Translations under genes and position numbers: made by a program
Part shown: piece by piece, positions 56,776 to 64,000 of the stretch
Position numbering within the stretch: position 1 is the first letter of the stretch
Layout: each line of letters begins with the position of its first letter
Origin: Mycolicibacterium mageritense
Lineage (GTDB): Bacteria; Actinomycetota; Actinomycetes; Mycobacteriales; Mycobacteriaceae
Assembly (NCBI RefSeq): GCF_010727475.1
Contig: NZ_AP022567.1
Coordinates: 5,952,001 to 6,016,000 of the forward strand
Direction: 5' to 3'
DNA length: 64,000 nucleotides
The notes under the pieces: generated by a model
What the model was told of the DNA's origin: nothing
Seen by the model: the letters and a program-made list of their open reading frames with translations, nothing else
Database searches by the model: none

Positions 56776-58047
56776 TCAGCCGACGAGTTGGCGCAGGCTG
56801 TCGTTGAGGAAGACGCCGTTGGGATCGAATTCGCGGCGCACGGCGACGAACTTGTCGTACTCGGGATACTGCTTCTCGATGCGTTCGCGGGTCAGGAAAT
56901 GGAGCTTGCCCCAATGCTGGCGGGCATCGAAGTCTTCCAGCAGCGCGTCGACGTCGCGCAGGTAGGGCCAGTAGTCGGTGCCCGGATGTCCCGACACCGA
57001 CAGCACATTGGTGGCACGCTTGTAGAACGGCGACAGGTAGCCGTCTTCGGGCCCGACCCAACGAACTTCGATGGGGTACAGCTCGTTCGGGTACTTGGTC
57101 AGGATCAGTTGCTGCAGCGCCTCGATCGCTTCGAGGCTGTGTTCGGCTGGGACGTAGTACTCCAACTCGTGGAACGGCAGCGTCATGCCGCCCATGTCGT
57201 AGATCCGGTAGGACCGATCGATCCGCGCGCCCGGCGTGGTGCTGATGCCGTCGGGCTCGGTGATCTCCACCTCGCGGTAGATCTTCTGGTAGGCCCGGTT
57301 GGTCATGGGAAGGCCTTCGGGGCATGGCAATTCGTAGAGGGCCGGGGATTCCTCGGTCTGGCACCACAGGAACGAGTAGTGCCGCAGGTTGGCGACGTTG
57401 TCGGCGAGGTTTGCCTTGATCTCGTCCCAGTGCGGGTAGCTGACCTCTTCTGCGAGGTGGTAGCGCGGCGAGGCTTCCAGCTCGACTTCGGTCATGATGC
57501 CCAGCGTGCCGATGGCCACCTGCGCGGCCCGCAGCTTGTCCATGTCATCTTCGCCGACTTCGACGATCTCGCCGTGGCCGTTGACTATTCGCGCCCACCG
57601 CAGCCGGCCCGAGAAGCTGGTCTGGTGAATGCCGGAGCCGTGCGTCGCGGTCGCGAGTGCACCGGAGATCGACTGCTGGATGATGTCGCCCTGGTTGGTC
57701 AGGGACAGGCCGCGGTCCCACAGCGGATCGCCGATGTCCTTGAGCCTGGTGCCGCCGCGCAACCGGACCCGGTTGCGAGCGACGTCGACTCCGGTCAAAC
57801 CGGTCAGCGCGTCGGTGTTGATCAGCATGCCGCCGGTCGTGACGATCGGGGTGAACGAATGGCCGGCCCCGACGGCCCGTACCGAGAGGTTCTGTTTGAT
57901 CGCGAACCGGACGGCGTCGACAACCTCTTGCTCGTCGCGCGGTGCGACCGTGAAAGCCGGTGTGCAGGTTTGGTTTCCGCCCCAATTGGTCCACGGCTCA
58001 TACGTGCTGTAGCTGATCGGCGGGACGGCGTAGTTGTGTGTGGGCAT
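56776..58047 (-). CDS. FAD-dependent sugar-lactone-type oxidase/dehydrogenase (ALO/GLO family)
   Basis: A 423-residue VAO-family flavoenzyme. The FAD loop reads VRAVGAGHSFTPIVTTGGMLI, the PP-loop partner is ALATATHGSGIHQTSFSG, and the C-terminal HWGK motif (ARQHWGKLHFL) is that of aldonolactone oxidases. Whether the FAD is covalently bound is not clear. The true start is the ATG at 58047 (MPTHNYAV). The family includes gulonolactone dehydrogenase of M. tuberculosis, but here the operon with a permease and aldehyde dehydrogenase suggests another alcohol or polyol substrate. Confidence 0.85.
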   Translation of the reverse strand: MPTHNYAVPPISYSTYEPWTNWGGNQTCTPAFTVAPRDEQEVVDAVRFAIKQNLSVRAVGAGHSFTPIVTTGGMLINTDALTGLTGVDVARNRVRLRGGTRLKDIGDPLWDRGLSLTNQGDIIQQSISGALATATHGSGIHQTSFSGRLRWARIVNGHGEIVEVGEDDMDKLRAAQVAIGTLGIMTEVELEASPRYHLAEEVSYPHWDEIKANLADNVANLRHYSFLWCQTEESPALYELPCPEGLPMTNRAYQKIYREVEITEPDGISTTPGARIDRSYRIYDMGGMTLPFHELEYYVPAEHSLEAIEALQQLILTKYPNELYPIEVRWVGPEDGYLSPFYKRATNVLSVSGHPGTDYWPYLRDVDALLEDFDARQHWGKLHFLTRERIEKQYPEYDKFVAVRREFDPNGVFLNDSLRQLVG

Positions 58048-58066
58048 GGTGTGTGGACCTTCCGAA

Positions 58067-59578
58067 TCAGCGGCCGTGGTTGTGCATGACGTGTTTGGTG
58101 CGGGAATAGTCGTCGAGCGCGTAGATGGACAGGTCGCGGCCGTATCCCGAGCCCTTGAATCCACCCCAGGGGGCTTCGGTGGCCAACACCAGATGCGAGT
58201 TGACCCACACGGTGCCCGCGTCGAGCCGGGCGGCGATGTCGTGACTGCGGCGCGCATTCTCGGTGAAGACGGAGGCCGACAGTCCGTAAGAGGTGGCGTT
58301 GGCCCGGGTGACGGCTTCGTCCTCGTCGGCGAAGGTCTCGACGGTCACCACCGGCCCGAAGATCTCTTCGCGGGCTGTCTCCGCGTCGCTGTCGAGGCCG
58401 ACGAGCACGGTGGGTGCGATGAAGAAGCCGGGGCCTTCGAGGGCCGAACCGCCCACTGCTGCACGGACTCCGGCTTCCCTGGCCCGGTCGAGGTAACCGC
58501 GGACCCGGTCGAAGTGGGGGCGCGATACCAGCGGGCCGATCTCGACGTCGTCGCCGGCACCGGGCTCTCCGATCGTGAGCGAGCCGACTTCTTTGACCAA
58601 ATGCTCGACGAACGCGTCGGCGACCGATTCGTGAACCAGCACGCGGCATCCGGCGCCGCACTCCTGGCCCGAGTTCCAGTAGCCGGCCGCGCGGATCGAC
58701 GATGCCGCCGCGGGCAGGTCGGCGTCGTCGAAGATGACGACGGGCGCCTTGCCGCCGAGCTCGAGGTGAACGCGCTTGAGGGACTGCGCGGCTGCCCGGG
58801 CCACCGCCCGTCCGCTGTTGACCGATCCGGTGAGCGCGATCATGTCGATGTCGGGGTGCTCGGCCAGTGCCGCCCCGACCACCGGGCCGGTGCCGGTCAC
58901 GATGTTGAGCACGCCGGCGGGCAGCAGGTCGGCGACCAGCTCGGCGAATTTCAGGGAGGTCAGCGGGGTCATCTCGGATGGCTTGAGCACCAGGGTGTTT
59001 CCGGCGGCCAGGATCGGGGCGATCTTCCACGCGGCCATCAGCAGCGGGTAGTTCCACGGCGTGACCACGCCGACGACGCCCAGCGGTTCGCGGACGATCA
59101 CCGACAGGTGGTCGGCGGCGTAGTTGCCCGCGGCCTGTGACGTGGTGGCGCGGGTGGCGCCCGCGAAGAAGCGGAACGTGTCGATGGTGCTGGCCACGTC
59201 GTCGCGCGACACCGCGAACGGCTTGCCGGTGTTGGCCGATTCCAGGTTGACCAGCAGGTCGTGGTTCTCGGTGACGCGGTCGGCGATCTGCAGCAGGATC
59301 AGTGAGCGCTCCTTGGGGGTCAGCTTCGCCCACGCCGGCTGAGCCGTCCTGGCCGCCGTCACGGCGACGTCGACATCGTTGACGGTGCCTTCGGCGATCT
59401 GCGCCAGCACGGTTTCGCGGCACGGGTCGACCACGTCGATGGTGGCGTCCGCACTGCTCGGCCGGAACGCCCCGTCGATGAAGTGCCCGGCCGGGGGCAG
59501 GTCGCTCGGAGCGATCAACGCGGCCGGCTCGGCGGTGCGGCGGACGGTCACGGGCGGGGTGTCGTTGAGGACGGTCAT
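58067..59578 (-). CDS. NAD(P)-dependent aldehyde dehydrogenase
   Basis: An ALDH-superfamily enzyme of 503 residues from the ATG at 59578 (an ATG at 59608 is an alternative, but it lies within the operator). Catalytic residues: Glu in HLELGGKAPV and Cys in NSGQECGAGCRV; the cofactor segment is VTPWNYPLLMAAWKIAPILAAGNTLVLKPSEMTP. It is close in type to betaine/aminobutyraldehyde dehydrogenases. First gene of a five-gene operon, 19 bp before the FAD oxidase gene. Confidence 0.9.
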   Translation of the reverse strand: MTVLNDTPPVTVRRTAEPAALIAPSDLPPAGHFIDGAFRPSSADATIDVVDPCRETVLAQIAEGTVNDVDVAVTAARTAQPAWAKLTPKERSLILLQIADRVTENHDLLVNLESANTGKPFAVSRDDVASTIDTFRFFAGATRATTSQAAGNYAADHLSVIVREPLGVVGVVTPWNYPLLMAAWKIAPILAAGNTLVLKPSEMTPLTSLKFAELVADLLPAGVLNIVTGTGPVVGAALAEHPDIDMIALTGSVNSGRAVARAAAQSLKRVHLELGGKAPVVIFDDADLPAAASSIRAAGYWNSGQECGAGCRVLVHESVADAFVEHLVKEVGSLTIGEPGAGDDVEIGPLVSRPHFDRVRGYLDRAREAGVRAAVGGSALEGPGFFIAPTVLVGLDSDAETAREEIFGPVVTVETFADEDEAVTRANATSYGLSASVFTENARRSHDIAARLDAGTVWVNSHLVLATEAPWGGFKGSGYGRDLSIYALDDYSRTKHVMHNHGR

Positions 59579-59601
59579 CTGTCTGCCTTCGGTGAGCGAT
59601 T

Positions 59602-59631
59602 GATTCATTTCTAAAGCTTTAATTGTGAATC
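59602..59631 (-). promoter_or_regulatory. 30-bp symmetrical operator of the aldehyde dehydrogenase operon
   Basis: GATTCA-N4-TAAAGCTTTA-N4-TGAATC: outer and inner palindromes share the same centre (59616/59617). It begins 24 bp upstream of the ATG at 59578. Likely bound by the FadR-type regulator at the operon's end. Confidence 0.75.
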
Positions 59632-59741
59632 TTTACGCTGTGGCGTGGCTCACGTCAAGAGGTGGAGGGCCCTTTAACCGGCTCGAAACACGCAGCCGCT
59701 TCGCCGGGGCTTGTCGGCGAGATTCGGTAGGGTGCTCCGAC

Positions 59742-62123
59742 GTGACTCAGAGCCTTCCTCCGGCCGACCCTGCTCCACGCGTCGGCGCCGTGAAATCGGT
59801 TACCGCCCGCATCGCCGAAGAACTCAGCGTCGGCGAACGTCAGGTGGCCGCGGCCGTCGCACTGCTCGACGAGGGCGCGACCGTTCCGTTCATCGCGCGT
59901 TACCGCAAGGAAGTCACCGGCAGCCTCGACGACAGCCAGCTACGCACACTGGAGGAGCGCCTCACGTATCTGCGGGAGCTCGATCAGCGCCGCGACGCCG
60001 TGATCGCGTCCATCGAGGAACAGGGCAAGCTGACCGACGAGCTGCGCAATGCGCTGCTGGCCGCCGACACCAAGGCCCGCGTCGAAGACATCTACCTGCC
60101 CTACAAGCCCAAGCGGCGCACCAAGGCCCAGATCGCCAAGGAGGCCGGTCTTGAGCCGCTGGCCGACCGGCTGCTGGCCGACCCGACCCTGGTGCCCGAC
60201 GAGGTGGCGAGCGAGTTTCTCAACGAAAACGTCGCCGACGCGGCCGCGGCGCTCGACGGTGCGCGGCACATCCTCATCGAGCGGGTCTCCGAGGACGCCG
60301 AACTGGTTGGAGCGACGCGCGAGAAGTTCTGGGCCGACGGTGCACTGCGCACCGCGCCGTGGTCCGAGGAAGCCGCGAAAAGCGCTGCCGCGCAGAAGTT
60401 CCGCGACTACTTCGAATTCTCCGAGCCACTCGAGAAGATGCCGTCGCACCGCGTGCTCGCGGTCCTGCGCGGCGAGAAGGAGCAGGCGCTGGCGTTGACG
60501 TTCGACGGTGGTGATGACGAGGCCTACCAGGCGATGATCGCCCAGACCCTCGGCGTCGACCTGACCGCGTCGACACCGGCGACGCCGTGGCTGGCCGGTA
60601 CGGTCCGGCTGGCGTGGCGCACCAAACTCATGATCTCCGCGTCGGTGGACGCCCGGATCCGGTTGCGACAGCGCGCGGAAGAGGACGCTGTGGCGGTGTT
60701 CGCCACCAACCTCAAAGACCTGCTGCTGGCGGCTCCGGCGGGCACCCGCACGACGCTCGGCCTGGATCCGGGTTTCCGCACCGGCGTCAAGGTTGCCGTC
60801 GTCGACGCCACCGGCAAGGTCGTCGACACCTGCGCGATCTACCCGCACCAGCCGCAGAAGCAGTGGGATCAGGCCAAGGCGACGCTGGCCGCGCTCGTCG
60901 CGCGCCACGGCGTCGAGCTGATCGCGGTCGGCAATGGCACCGCGTCGCGCGAAACCGATGCGCTGGCAGCCGAACTCATTGCCGACATCCGCGCGGCCGG
61001 CGCCCCGGCACCCACCAAAGCGATGGTCAGTGAGGCCGGCGCGTCGGTGTACTCGGCGTCGGCCTATGCCGCGCAGGAGTTGCCCGAGCTCGACGTGACC
61101 CTGCGCGGGGCCGTCTCGATCGCCCGGCGCCTGCAGGATCCGCTGGCCGAGTTGGTCAAGATCGATCCGAAGTCGATCGGCGTCGGCCAGTACCAGCACG
61201 ACGTGACGCCCGGCTCGCTGGCCCGCAGCCTCGACGCCGTCGTCGAGGACGCCGTGAACGCGGTCGGGGTGGATCTGAACACCGCGTCGGTGCCGCTGCT
61301 GGCCCGGGTGTCCGGGGTGACGGAATCGCTGGCCGCCGCGATCGTCGCGCACCGCGAGAAGTCCGGTGCGTTCCGCAGCCGCAGCGCGCTGCTGGAGGTT
61401 CCGCGGCTGGGCCCCAAGGCATTCGAGCAGTGCGCGGGCTTCCTGCGCATCCGCGACGGCGAGGATCCGCTGGACGCGTCGGGGGTACACCCCGAGGCCT
61501 ACCCGGTGGTGCGGCGCATCCTGGACCGGTCCGGGGTCACCCTCGCGGAGCTGATCGGCAACGAGCGTTCACTGCGTGCACTCAAGCCCGCCGACTTCGC
61601 CGACGACCGCTTCGGCATCCCGACGGTCACCGACATCCTCGCCGAGCTGGAGAAGCCGGGGCGTGACCCGCGCCCGGCGTTCACGACCGCGACGTTCGCG
61701 TCGGGTGTCGAGAAGGTGGCCGACCTGAAAGTCGGCATGGTGCTCGAAGGCGTCGTCACGAACGTCGCCGCGTTCGGCGCGTTCGTCGACGTCGGTGTGC
61801 ACCAGGATGGCCTCGTGCACGTTTCGGCCATGGCCGACCGGTTCGTGTCCGACCCGCACGAGGTGGTCAAGTCCGGCCAGGTGGTGCGGGTCAAGGTCGT
61901 CGACGTCGACGTCGACCGCCAGCGCATCGGGTTGAGCTTGCGGCTCAAGGACGAGCCGCAGCAGAAGGGCAAGCGTCCTGAGCGCAGCGATCGCGGCGGC
62001 AACCAGGGACGCGGCGGGGACCGGCGAAACCAGAACCGCGGCAAGGGCTCTGGCCGTCGGGAGTCGAATCAGCCGATGGGCTCGATGGCCGAGGCGTTGC
62101 GCAACGCTGGATTCGGGCGCTAA
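59742..62123 (+). CDS. tex: Tex-family transcription accessory RNA-binding protein
   Basis: A 793-residue Tex protein. N-terminal helical HTH region (VGERQVAAAVALLDEGATVPFIARYRKEVTGSLDD), a YqgF/RNase H-like domain (LGLDPGFRTGVKVAVVDATGKV; ELIAVGNGTASRETDALAAEL), helix-hairpin-helix repeats (VDLNTASVPLLARVSGVTESLAAAIVAHREKSGAF) and a C-terminal S1 domain (VGMVLEGVVTNVAAFGAFVDVGVHQDGLVHVSAM), then a basic Arg/Gly tail. It binds nucleic acid and is tied to transcription. The GTG at 59742 fits the family N-terminus. Confidence 0.94.
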   Translation: MTQSLPPADPAPRVGAVKSVTARIAEELSVGERQVAAAVALLDEGATVPFIARYRKEVTGSLDDSQLRTLEERLTYLRELDQRRDAVIASIEEQGKLTDELRNALLAADTKARVEDIYLPYKPKRRTKAQIAKEAGLEPLADRLLADPTLVPDEVASEFLNENVADAAAALDGARHILIERVSEDAELVGATREKFWADGALRTAPWSEEAAKSAAAQKFRDYFEFSEPLEKMPSHRVLAVLRGEKEQALALTFDGGDDEAYQAMIAQTLGVDLTASTPATPWLAGTVRLAWRTKLMISASVDARIRLRQRAEEDAVAVFATNLKDLLLAAPAGTRTTLGLDPGFRTGVKVAVVDATGKVVDTCAIYPHQPQKQWDQAKATLAALVARHGVELIAVGNGTASRETDALAAELIADIRAAGAPAPTKAMVSEAGASVYSASAYAAQELPELDVTLRGAVSIARRLQDPLAELVKIDPKSIGVGQYQHDVTPGSLARSLDAVVEDAVNAVGVDLNTASVPLLARVSGVTESLAAAIVAHREKSGAFRSRSALLEVPRLGPKAFEQCAGFLRIRDGEDPLDASGVHPEAYPVVRRILDRSGVTLAELIGNERSLRALKPADFADDRFGIPTVTDILAELEKPGRDPRPAFTTATFASGVEKVADLKVGMVLEGVVTNVAAFGAFVDVGVHQDGLVHVSAMADRFVSDPHEVVKSGQVVRVKVVDVDVDRQRIGLSLRLKDEPQQKGKRPERSDRGGNQGRGGDRRNQNRGKGSGRRESNQPMGSMAEALRNAGFGR

Positions 62124-62812
62124 CCGCTCACGTCGCGTTCGGTGTCGTGCGTGCGCCACGACCGGTAGCCGCGGTGTGCGGCGAACGCACCGATGACGGC
62201 TGTCACGCACCACACGGCGATCGCCGTGTACGCCAGCGGCGCCGACAGGTCGCCGATCGACGCGCCGAGAGCGGTGTATACGAACGCGCGCGGCACCGAA
62301 CCGATGAACGCGCCGACCGCCATCTGCCACAACGGGACTCCGAATGCGCCGAAGGCGTAGGACGCCAGCGCATCGGAGATACCCGGAACGAAACGTTGCC
62401 CGACGACGGCCCACAAGCCGCCGCGCTCGATCTGGCGGTCCAGCCGGTCGGCGCGTTGCGCGCCCAGCAGCGCCCATGCGCTGTGCCGACCGGCCCGCCG
62501 ACCGACCAGGCTCGCGACGGTCGCGGTACCGACCGTCGAGCCCAGGGTGACGAACGTGCCCAGCACCGGCCCGAACAGCACGCCGCTGCCCGCCGCCAGG
62601 ATCGGGCCCGGCACGAACACCGCGCCCAGCACGGCCGACACCACGACGTACGCCAACGGCGCCGCCGGGCCGGTTGCGGCGACCGCGGCCCGGATTTCGT
62701 CGATCTCGACCACCCGGGACACCAGGACGAACAGCGCGAGCAGGAATCCGACGAACAGCGCGAGCCGAATGATGTGGCGGCGCCGGGAAACGGGAAGGTC
62801 CGGTTCGGTCAT
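62120..62812 (-). CDS. TVP38/TMEM64 (DedA/SNARE-associated) family membrane protein
   Basis: A 230-residue membrane protein with about five helices and the family core VFVPGPILAAGSGVLFGPVLGTFVTLGSTVGTATVASLVGR, then VGQRFVPGISDALASYAFGAFGVPLWQMAVGAFIGSVPRAFVYTALGAS. Family members flip or traffic lipids. The ATG at 62812 gives the short cytoplasmic start MTEPDLPVSRRR. It overlaps the tex 3' end by 4 bp. Confidence 0.85.
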   Translation of the reverse strand: MTEPDLPVSRRRHIIRLALFVGFLLALFVLVSRVVEIDEIRAAVAATGPAAPLAYVVVSAVLGAVFVPGPILAAGSGVLFGPVLGTFVTLGSTVGTATVASLVGRRAGRHSAWALLGAQRADRLDRQIERGGLWAVVGQRFVPGISDALASYAFGAFGVPLWQMAVGAFIGSVPRAFVYTALGASIGDLSAPLAYTAIAVWCVTAVIGAFAAHRGYRSWRTHDTERDVSG

Positions 62813-62850
62813 GTTGGCGTCGATTCTCCCGTAGCGCGTGGGAGATCGCT

Positions 62851-63081
62851 TCACCGCCAGTCGCGGAACGCCGTGAGCAGCCGGTCGCGGAATGCGGGAT
62901 CCAGGTTGTCGTCGGGGATCCGGCCGAGGGTCTCGACGGTGACCCGCAGTTGCTGGACGTAGTTCTCGCAGCCGTCGCATTCCAGCAGATGGGTGTCGAA
63001 CCGCGCCCTGGTCTCCAGATCGAGGGTGCCTTCGAGGTAGGCCGTGACCAGCTCGACGAGTTCGTTGCAGTTCATCGCCAT
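62851..63081 (-). CDS. zinc-binding anti-sigma factor (ZAS/zf-HC2)
   Basis: A 76-residue protein with the His-x3-Cys-x2-Cys motif of ZAS anti-sigma factors (FDTHLLECDGCENYVQQL) and an upstream NCNELVELVTAYLEGTLD. It should bind the ECF sigma encoded just before it, with zinc and the cysteines as a redox switch. Its ATG overlaps the sigma stop (TGATG). There is no membrane segment, so it is cytoplasmic. Confidence 0.87.
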   Translation of the reverse strand: MAMNCNELVELVTAYLEGTLDLETRARFDTHLLECDGCENYVQQLRVTVETLGRIPDDNLDPAFRDRLLTAFRDWR

Positions 63082-63719
63082 CACGCCTTCTCCTTCAGAT
63101 AGTCCTCGAGCGCCTGCCGTACAGCCGCCCGTCCCCGGTGCAGCAGCACGCGTTGATTGGCGGCGCTGATCTCGAGCAGGTCGCAGACCTCCGCGGATTC
63201 GAGGCCCAGCACATCCCGCATCATGACCACCTCGCGTTGCCGCGGGGGCAGCTTGTCGAGTTCCCGACGGGCCACAGTCATCAGTTCCTCACCGAGAACC
63301 GAGCCTTCCGGGGTGTCCGGAAACGGGACGGGCGCCTCGTGTTCCTTCCAGTGTCCGGGCCATCGGTCGCCGGCTTCCCGGAACCGTGCCGGGTCGACGG
63401 TGCCACCGCTGGCCGCGAGTACCTGCAGGTCCGCGTGCCGTCGCTCTTTCACGCCGCGCGCCTTGGCGATGTTGACCATGATCGTGAAAAGCCAGGTGCG
63501 CAAAGCGGATCGGCCCTCGAACCGGTCGATGCCGCGCAACACGGCGATCCAGGTTTCCTGGACGACCTCCTCGGCGAGCTCATGGGTCGACACATAACCC
63601 CGTGCCACGCGCAGCATGGTCGGCGTGTGGAGATCGACGAGCGCAGTGAAGGCCGACTCATCGCCCGCGCGGAGGGCGGCGATGAGACCGGTTTCGCCTT
63701 CCACCGCGCTGCTCGCCAC
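63081..63719 (-). CDS. ECF RNA polymerase sigma factor
   Basis: A 212-residue ECF sigma. Region 2: FTALVDLHTPTMLRVARGYVSTHELAEEVVQETWIAVLRGIDRFEGRSALRTWLFTIMVNIAKARGVKERR. Region 4: VARRELDKLPPRQREVVMMRDVLGLESAEVCDLLEISAANQRVLLHRGRAAVRQALEDYL. I take the GTG at 63719. It is paired with the zinc anti-sigma downstream and lies 17 bp after a DUF417 gene, suggesting an oxidative or chlorine-stress regulon. Confidence 0.9.
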   Translation of the reverse strand: MASSAVEGETGLIAALRAGDESAFTALVDLHTPTMLRVARGYVSTHELAEEVVQETWIAVLRGIDRFEGRSALRTWLFTIMVNIAKARGVKERRHADLQVLAASGGTVDPARFREAGDRWPGHWKEHEAPVPFPDTPEGSVLGEELMTVARRELDKLPPRQREVVMMRDVLGLESAEVCDLLEISAANQRVLLHRGRAAVRQALEDYLKEKA

Positions 63720-63736
63720 GGTGGGATCGTAACGAC

Positions 63737-64000
63737 TCAACGGTGTTCGGCATGCCCCGTCGACAGTGCATCCAGCAAGGTCCACACCGATATCCCGAGC
63801 AGGGCGACGTCCTTGATGAGGAACTGACCGGTCGTCGACAGCATCGGGAAGCCGCCGGCCGCGGCCTCGCTGACACCGGGCGTGGTGAACATGAAGCTGA
63901 TGGTCGCGACGAACAGCCCGGTCGCCAGCACGCTGCCGAGCGCCGACACCCGCGGCAACCACGGTTTGACGGCCAGCAGTGCCGCGGTCGCGAGTTCGAG
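63737..64000 (-). CDS. DUF417 (YkgB/RclC-like) membrane protein, C-terminal part
   Basis: The frame runs off the window edge, so only the last 87 residues are seen: LGSVLATGLFVATISFMFTTPGVSEAAAGGFPMLSTTGQFLIKDVALLGISVWTLLDAL. This is the typical C-terminus of DUF417 proteins, including E. coli RclC, which is tied to reactive chlorine resistance. It is likely the first gene of the sigma/anti-sigma operon. Confidence 0.8.
   Translation of the reverse strand, partial: LELATAALLAVKPWLPRVSALGSVLATGLFVATISFMFTTPGVSEAAAGGFPMLSTTGQFLIKDVALLGISVWTLLDALSTGHAEHR

Noticed and set aside
1..64000. CRISPR array or complete insertion sequence
   Set aside because: I saw no regularly spaced repeat-spacer series and no transposase gene in the window.

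Overview
The window is high-GC actinobacterial chromosome, almost certainly from a rapidly growing Mycobacterium (Mycolicibacterium), close to M. smegmatis. The evidence is an AftC arabinofuranosyltransferase, a PPE protein, an MPT63-like secreted protein, ClpC2, a PrrB-like kinase and frequent GTG starts. The gene order dxs - RNase D - DUF3000 - hemE - hemY - chdC - methyltransferase - msrB - aftC - lipoprotein hydrolase - ribD-like - AFG1/ZapE ATPase - GNAT - MPT63-like - clpC2 matches, as I recall it, the Rv2682c-Rv2667 block of M. tuberculosis, read in the opposite direction.

Layout. 1-21 kb is conserved core: an ABC permease end, nhaA, dxs, a hydrolase, an ECF41/SigJ-type sigma factor, RNase D, and the coproporphyrin-dependent haem genes (hemE, hemY/cgoX, chdC). 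Then come a sulfoxide-repair operon, arabinan synthesis (aftC) and a four-gene clpC2-led operon. 21-40 kb is accessory metabolism and regulation: an orphan PrrB-like kinase, ArsR/MFS, HxlR/SDR, GntR/MFS, a TDT transporter, LysR, a class I DAHP synthase behind an apparent aromatic-amino-acid attenuator, a PPE gene behind an IdeR-like box, and TetR divergent from an ABC1 kinase-P450 pair. A cNMP-binding histidine kinase pair and a LysE exporter follow. 40.2-41.3 kb holds four tRNA genes (Val-GAC, Cys, Gly, then Val-CAC).

41.3-53.3 kb is an integrated element of about 12 kb in the 3' end of tRNA-Val(CAC), bounded by 28-bp direct repeats. It has a tyrosine integrase, two related promoter/leader/HTH modules, an HNH protein, a leftward operon headed by a phage major capsid-like gene and followed by tiny basic proteins, a large primase-helicase, iteron-like repeats, a Cys/His 'HGG' protein and a membrane protein. 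I see no portal, large terminase, tail or lysis gene. It therefore looks like a capsid-carrying phage satellite (or a strongly reduced prophage) that would depend on a helper. This is the most interesting part of the window.

53.3-64 kb returns to the chromosome. A five-gene catabolic operon (aldehyde dehydrogenase, FAD sugar-lactone-type oxidase, APC permease, soluble Cache sensor, FadR-type regulator) lies behind a large symmetrical operator. It is followed by the transcription accessory protein Tex, a TVP38/DedA-like membrane protein and a DUF417 - ECF sigma - zinc anti-sigma operon cut by the window edge.

All functions are from reading the sequence and from memory of the families. No database search was run.
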